From JAICJR01 sp036494715 (GTDB lineage: Bacteria > Actinomycetota > Thermoleophilia > Solirubrobacterales > Thermoleophilaceae), in the NCBI GenBank assembly GCA_036494715.1, contig DASXNY010000190.1, positions 1 through 48,997 of the forward strand: a DNA stretch of 48,997 bases. The letters are read 5' to 3'. The position numbers and the translations under genes are program-made. The notes beneath the pieces were generated by a model, which was not told the DNA's origin, made no database searches, and worked only from the letters and a program-made list of their open reading frames with translations. Of this stretch, positions 44,895 to 48,997 are shown piece after piece (position 1 is the stretch's first letter; each line of letters begins with the position of its first letter).

Positions 44895-45436
44895 GCCGTG
44901 CCGCCCTCCCCGGTGAGCTCCTCGAAGCCGCGCCGCTTGCGCGCCAGCACGAGTGCCCCCACAGCCGCGATCAGCAGCAGGTAGGAGGCCGCCTCGAACG
45001 GGATCAGGAACTGGTTGAGCAGCAGCGAGCCGATCTGGCTCGGGGCGCCGAAGGTGTTCGACACGTGCGCGCCGTGGCTGTCGAGCGCCTTCAGCCCTGA
45101 GCCGATCACCCCGATGCAGAGCTCCGCCAGCAGGCAGACCGCGAACAGCACGCCGAGCGGCCGGATGGCCGGCAGGCTGTCGCCGAGCGGCTCCTCCGCG
45201 CCCCCGATGTAGGCGACCACGAACACGTACAGCACCATCACCGCGCCCGCGTAGACGATCAGCTGCGCCGCCGCCAGGAACTGCGAGTTGAGCAGCAGGA
45301 ACAGGACGGCGAGGAAGAACAGGTGCGTGACGAGCGAGAGCACGCTGTAGAAGGGGTTCTTGAGCACCACCACGCCGACGGCCCCCGCGAGAGCCCCGAT
45401 CGCCGCGATGAAGAAGACGATGTCGGTGAAGATCAC
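44891..45436 (-). CDS. nuoJ: NADH-quinone oxidoreductase subunit J
   Basis: 181 residues from GTG 45436, five membrane helices. FLAAAQLIVYAGAVMVLYVFVV is the pi-bulge helix TM3 of NuoJ. The GTGA overlap with nuoI fixes the start. The soluble loop near 100-140 is longer than in E. coli. Confidence 0.95.
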   Translation of the reverse strand: MIFTDIVFFIAAIGALAGAVGVVVLKNPFYSVLSLVTHLFFLAVLFLLLNSQFLAAAQLIVYAGAVMVLYVFVVAYIGGAEEPLGDSLPAIRPLGVLFAVCLLAELCIGVIGSGLKALDSHGAHVSNTFGAPSQIGSLLLNQFLIPFEAASYLLLIAAVGALVLARKRRGFEELTGEGGTA

Positions 45437-45969
45437 TCGCCCTCCCTCCGCAGGGGCGTCTTCTCGATCGGGTCCGCGAGCAGCATCTCCTTGGTGAACA
45501 CGAGGTCCGAGCGCGTGTAGTCCGCCAGCTCGTAGTCGTTGCCCATCGTGATCGCGTCGAACGGGCAGGCCACCTCGCAGTAGCCGCAGAAGATGCAGCG
45601 CGTCATGTTGATCTCGTAGACAGCGGCGTAGCGCTCGCCGGCCGACACCTGGTGCTCGGGCGTGTTCTCCGCCGCCACCACGCGGATGCACTCGGCCGGG
45701 CAGGCCGCCGCGCAGAGCGAGCAGCCCACGCACTTCTCGAGCCCGGAGTCCTCGAAGCGGTGCAGCTTGTGGCGGCCGCGGAAGCGCGGGTACACCGGCG
45801 TCTTCTGCTCGGGGTACTCCATCGTCACCGGGCCCTCCACCACGCGCCCGAGCGTGGTCTTCAGGCCGCGCAGGGTCTCGCCGAACACGCGGTAGATCGA
45901 GGCCGGCCCGCCGGGGTTGGGGCCGCGGCGCACTTCGATTACGTCTGCTGTGGGGTCATATGGGGTCAT
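45433..45969 (-). CDS. nuoI: NADH-quinone oxidoreductase subunit I
   Basis: 178 residues from ATG 45969. Two 4Fe-4S motifs: Cys80, 83, 86, 90 (CVGCSLCAAACP) and Cys125, 128, 131, 135 (CIFCGYCEVACP), clusters N6a and N6b in the electron path to quinone. Overlaps nuoH by 4 bp (ATGA) and nuoJ by 4 bp. Confidence 0.97.
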   Translation of the reverse strand: MTPYDPTADVIEVRRGPNPGGPASIYRVFGETLRGLKTTLGRVVEGPVTMEYPEQKTPVYPRFRGRHKLHRFEDSGLEKCVGCSLCAAACPAECIRVVAAENTPEHQVSAGERYAAVYEINMTRCIFCGYCEVACPFDAITMGNDYELADYTRSDLVFTKEMLLADPIEKTPLRREGE

Positions 45970-46973
45970 GTGGCTACCAAGATCGCGGTGACGAGGACAT
46001 TGAGCGTTGCGAGCGGCAGCAGCACCTTCCAGCCGAACGACATCAGCTGGTCGTAGCGCAGCCGCGGCAGGGTGGCACGCACCCAGATGAACAGCACGAT
46101 GAAGAGGAGCATCTTGAGGATCGTCCAGAGCGGGCCGAGCGCGGCCGGCCCGGGGCCGTGCCAGCCGCCGAGGAACATCGCGGTGGCGATGCCGGCGATC
46201 ACGATCATGTTGATGTACTCGGCCATGAAGAACGAGCCGAAGCGCATGCCGCCGAACTCGGTGTTGAAGCCGCCGACGATCTCGGAGTCGCCCTCGGCGA
46301 GGTCGAACGGCGGGCGGTTGGTCTCGGCGAAGCCGGCCACCAGGAAGATGCAGAAGCCGATGAACTGGGGGACGATGTACCAGAGGTTGTGCTGCGCGTG
46401 GATGATCTCGGTGAGCGACATCGACTGCGCCTGGATCACCACGCCGAGCAGCGACAGCCCGAGCGCGATCTCGTAGGAGATCAGCTGGGCCGCGGAGCGC
46501 ATCGCGCCGAGGAACGAGTACTTCGAGCCCGACGCCCAGCCGCCGAGCATCAGCGCGTAGAAGGCGAGCGCGCCGAACGCGAAGTAGAAGAGGATGCCGA
46601 TCGGCACGTCGATGCCGTAGAGGCCGAAGTTGCCGCCCCAGGCGCCGTTGTCGCCGAAGGGGATGATCGCGAGCGTGACGACGGCGCAGAAGATCGAGAT
46701 CACCGGCGCGAGCGCCATCATCCACGGCACCGCGGTGTTCGGCACCGAGTTCTCCTTGGACAGCAGCTTGAGCACGTCGGCGAGCGGCTGCATCAGCCCG
46801 TAGGGGCCCACGCGGTTCGGCCCGATGCGCGACTGGAAGCGGCCGAGCAGCTTGCGCTCGAGCAGCAGGATCAGCGGCACCACCTGGAGCACGAACAGGA
46901 AGATGATCAGCGACTTGGCGATCATCACGAGCGTTCCTTCGACGTAGTTGACGTCGGCGAGCACCGGGGTCAC
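45966..46973 (-). CDS. nuoH: NADH-quinone oxidoreductase subunit H
   Basis: 335 residues from GTG 46973, about eight membrane helices. LLLERKLLGRFQSRIGPNRVGP and AETNRPPFDLAEGDSEIV are diagnostic and include the acidic quinone-site residues. Overlaps nuoG by 4 bp (GTGA) and nuoI by 4 bp; the frame is open further upstream only by chance within nuoG. Confidence 0.97.
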   Translation of the reverse strand: MTPVLADVNYVEGTLVMIAKSLIIFLFVLQVVPLILLLERKLLGRFQSRIGPNRVGPYGLMQPLADVLKLLSKENSVPNTAVPWMMALAPVISIFCAVVTLAIIPFGDNGAWGGNFGLYGIDVPIGILFYFAFGALAFYALMLGGWASGSKYSFLGAMRSAAQLISYEIALGLSLLGVVIQAQSMSLTEIIHAQHNLWYIVPQFIGFCIFLVAGFAETNRPPFDLAEGDSEIVGGFNTEFGGMRFGSFFMAEYINMIVIAGIATAMFLGGWHGPGPAALGPLWTILKMLLFIVLFIWVRATLPRLRYDQLMSFGWKVLLPLATLNVLVTAILVAT

Positions 46974-48997
46974 GCCTTCGTCACCTCCACCGTGCGCGGC
47001 AGTCCGTTCATCAGCGCCGTGGCGTTGTCGGTCTGAGTGCCCTCCACCAGGAACACGCTGCCCGCCGGCACGGGATCGTGAACCCGCGCGCGGGCGCGCA
47101 CGCTGCGGCCGTCCACGGACACGCTCACCTCGTCGCCGGAGCGCACGCCGAGGCGCTCGGCGTCCGCGATCGAGATCTCGAGCGTCTGCTCCGGCGCGAG
47201 GAAGCGCAGCACCGCTGCGTGCTGGGTCTCGCGGCCGGACCAGAGTGACGGCACGGTGCCGAGGCGCAGGCCGCTCGTGGGCAGCTCGGGCGGAGTGTCG
47301 AGCGACGTGTCGGGCAGCGGCGAGGCGCCGAGCGCGGACGCCTGCTCGCGCTCCTGCCAGCGCACGCCGCGGCCGCCGATCTCCTCGAGCGTGAGCCCGG
47401 CGTAGAACGGCACCACCTGCACGAGCTCGTTGAAGATGCCCGGCATCGTCGGCACCGGCAGCGGCCGGCCGGCGCGCGCGGACAGCTCCGCGAGCACGGC
47501 CCAGCCGGAGCGGATCTCGCCGGGATGCGCGATCGCCTGGCGCACGCGCTGGAGGCGGCCGTCCGGGTGCGTGACGGTGCCCTCCTTCTCGGCGTAGGAC
47601 TCGGCGGGGAAGACCACGTTCGCGTGCTCCTCGAGCGCGGGCGTGACGAAGTCGGCGAACGCGATCACGCTCGTGGCGGAGTCGAGCGCCTGCTCCCACG
47701 CGGCGGGATCCGGGTTCGTGCGAATCGGGTCGGCCTGGAAGAGGAGCAGCGCGGACACGCCGCCGTCCGCGACGGCGGCGGGGATGCCGGTGGCGCTCGT
47801 GCCGCTGCTCTCGGCGGCGGCGAGGCCTGGACCGAGGTTGGGCAGGCAGCCGAGCTCGCGCAGCCCCCGCGAGTTGGTGCCGGCGGGCACCTCGATCAGC
47901 CCGGCCTCGGCGGTCGTCTCGATGCCGCAGTGGCGGGCCACCGCCAGCAGCGCCGCCGCCGCCTGGTGGCCGCGGTCGCCGTGCGACACGCGCTCGCCCC
48001 AGAGGATCACGGTCGGGCCGGCGCCGCCGAGCAGCTCGGCAGCGGCGCGCAGGTGGTCGGCGGTCGAGCCCGAGCGGCGGGCGAGGTCGTCGAGGTCGCC
48101 AGTGTCCGTGAGCGCGGCGGCCAGGCCGGCGAGCGCGGCCTCCACGGCGCCGGGCGCGAAGCGCACCACGGCGTCGGCGTTCGGGTCGAGCGTGCCGGGA
48201 CGGCTCGTGGCCACCACGAGCTTCACGCCGTTGCGGCGCACGGCCTTGCGCACCCGCAGGTCGAGGATCGGCGCCTCGTCCACGAGGCTCGTGTCGAGCA
48301 CGAGGATCGACTCGGCGTAGTCGATGTCCGGCACCTTCGCCGCGAAGTCCGGCCGCGCGAGCGCGCGCGCCTGTTCGGGATCGAGCGCGCCGTTCGAGCG
48401 CGAGTCGATGTTCGCCGAGCCGAGGGCCTCGCGGAACAGGCGCTGGATCAGGAAGCCCTCCTCGTTGGTGGCCTCGCCGCCCACGAGCGCCGCCGCCTTC
48501 GAGCCGGCGCGCTTCAGCGCTCCCGCCGCCTCGGACAGGGCGCGCTCCCACGACACCTCGCGCAGCTGACCGCCGTCACGCACCATCGGCGCGGTGATGC
48601 GGTCGGCGGAATGAATCGCCTGGTAGCCGAAGCGGCCCTTGTCGCAGAGCCAGCCGTCGTCCACCTCGCTGTGGTCGCGCGCGAGCACGCGCATCACCTT
48701 GGTGTCGTCGCGCGTGGTGAACGTCACGTTGCACTGCGACGGGCAGAGCAGGCATACCGAGCCGGCGTCCTCGATGTCCCACGGGCGAGCGCGGAAGCGG
48801 TACGCGGTGGAGGTGAGCGCGCCCACCGGGCAGAGCTCGATGATGTTGCCGCTGAACGGCGCCACGTACGGGTGGCCGTCGTGGGTGCCGACGAAGGTGT
48901 GGTCGCCGCGCTCGAGGAACACGAGCTGGTAGTCCTCGGCGATCTCCTGCGAGAAGCGCACGCAGCGGTAGCAGAGGATGCAGCGCTCGCGGTCGAT
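46970..48997 (-). CDS. nuoG: NADH-quinone oxidoreductase subunit G (5' end cut off)
   Basis: 675 residues visible; the gene enters from the right edge, where RCILCYRCVRF holds part of the first 4Fe-4S/His-Cys cluster set. Then comes CLLCPSQCNV, the 4Fe-4S site of the molybdopterin-oxidoreductase-like domain, which fills the rest to the C-terminus and ends with the MopB C-terminal barrel (LRLGTVPSLWSGRETQHA, DAERLGVRSGDEVSVSV). It is the large electron-wire subunit of complex I. No molybdenum cofactor is expected. Overlaps nuoH by 4 bp. Confidence 0.96.
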   Translation of the reverse strand: MDRERCILCYRCVRFSQEIAEDYQLVFLERGDHTFVGTHDGHPYVAPFSGNIIELCPVGALTSTAYRFRARPWDIEDAGSVCLLCPSQCNVTFTTRDDTKVMRVLARDHSEVDDGWLCDKGRFGYQAIHSADRITAPMVRDGGQLREVSWERALSEAAGALKRAGSKAAALVGGEATNEEGFLIQRLFREALGSANIDSRSNGALDPEQARALARPDFAAKVPDIDYAESILVLDTSLVDEAPILDLRVRKAVRRNGVKLVVATSRPGTLDPNADAVVRFAPGAVEAALAGLAAALTDTGDLDDLARRSGSTADHLRAAAELLGGAGPTVILWGERVSHGDRGHQAAAALLAVARHCGIETTAEAGLIEVPAGTNSRGLRELGCLPNLGPGLAAAESSGTSATGIPAAVADGGVSALLLFQADPIRTNPDPAAWEQALDSATSVIAFADFVTPALEEHANVVFPAESYAEKEGTVTHPDGRLQRVRQAIAHPGEIRSGWAVLAELSARAGRPLPVPTMPGIFNELVQVVPFYAGLTLEEIGGRGVRWQEREQASALGASPLPDTSLDTPPELPTSGLRLGTVPSLWSGRETQHAAVLRFLAPEQTLEISIADAERLGVRSGDEVSVSVDGRSVRARARVHDPVPAGSVFLVEGTQTDNATALMNGLPRTVEVTKA

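Noticed and set aside
46974..48551. Upstream in-frame extension of nuoH
   Set aside because: It overlaps nuoG, which has real cluster motifs in the other frame; NuoH homology begins a few residues after GTG 46973.

Overview
The window looks like a chromosomal segment of a GC-rich (roughly 70%) actinobacterium. Many GTG starts, 4-bp stop/start overlaps, near-absent intergenic space and a strong bias to G/C at third codon positions support this. The gene set (split PRODH/P5CDH, TrpB2, duplicated ThyX-like protein, NuoG-N) would fit the Thermoleophilia/Solirubrobacterales, but that placement is inference and cannot be proved without a search. No rRNA, tRNA, CRISPR or prophage genes were seen. 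No stretch longer than 300 bp lacks a gene.

Layout. 1-5113 (minus strand): a probable methylated-amine operon with APC permease, HutC-type GntR regulator, choline-kinase-like phosphotransferase and a dimethylglycine/sarcosine dehydrogenase cut by the window edge. Its promoter region carries a near-perfect GGTCTAG-type GntR operator. 5238-8630: quinone oxidoreductase, a small S23-type four-helix-bundle gene boxed in by 8-bp tandem repeats, DEAD-box helicase and cyclophilin. 8648-13725: secreted orphan, aldehyde dehydrogenase, OsmC, tandem PTH2-like protein, and a HAD plus APH-kinase pair that mirrors the N-terminus of ACAD10. 13791-20497: cupredoxin, RpiB, Fpg with an altered zinc finger, PrxQ, methyltransferase, patatin-like phospholipase, GNAT. 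20585-25813: small membrane protein, PLP decarboxylase, secreted zincin, CBS protein, membrane protein. 25901-32133: TrpB2, LprI-like protein, acetyl-CoA synthetase, ABC exporter, cysteine-dioxygenase-like protein. 32323-35528 (minus): small protein, GFA protein, Rpe, duplicated ThyX-like protein, glutaredoxin. 35570-39496: proline dehydrogenase and P5C dehydrogenase, a zinc-ribbon/MEDS protein, a thioredoxin-fold protein. 39556-48997 (minus): complex I genes nuoG (partial), H, I, J, K, L, M, N.

The most unusual structure is a family of short tandem-repeat arrays in inverted orientation at three places. At 6214-6715 two arrays of the octamer GCRGAAGT face each other across the four-helix-bundle gene, with ORF and arrays abutting. 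At 24144-24218 a gene-less inverted pair of the same motif lies between two genes. At 25817-25900 two heptamer arrays sit between exact 7-bp direct repeats (CTAAGCG), which look like a target-site duplication. Eight of the ten convergent gene pairs in the window overlap or lie within 10 bp of each other. The only two that are separated are separated by these arrays. This suggests a small mobile or spreading element, with the four-helix-bundle gene as its possible protein component.
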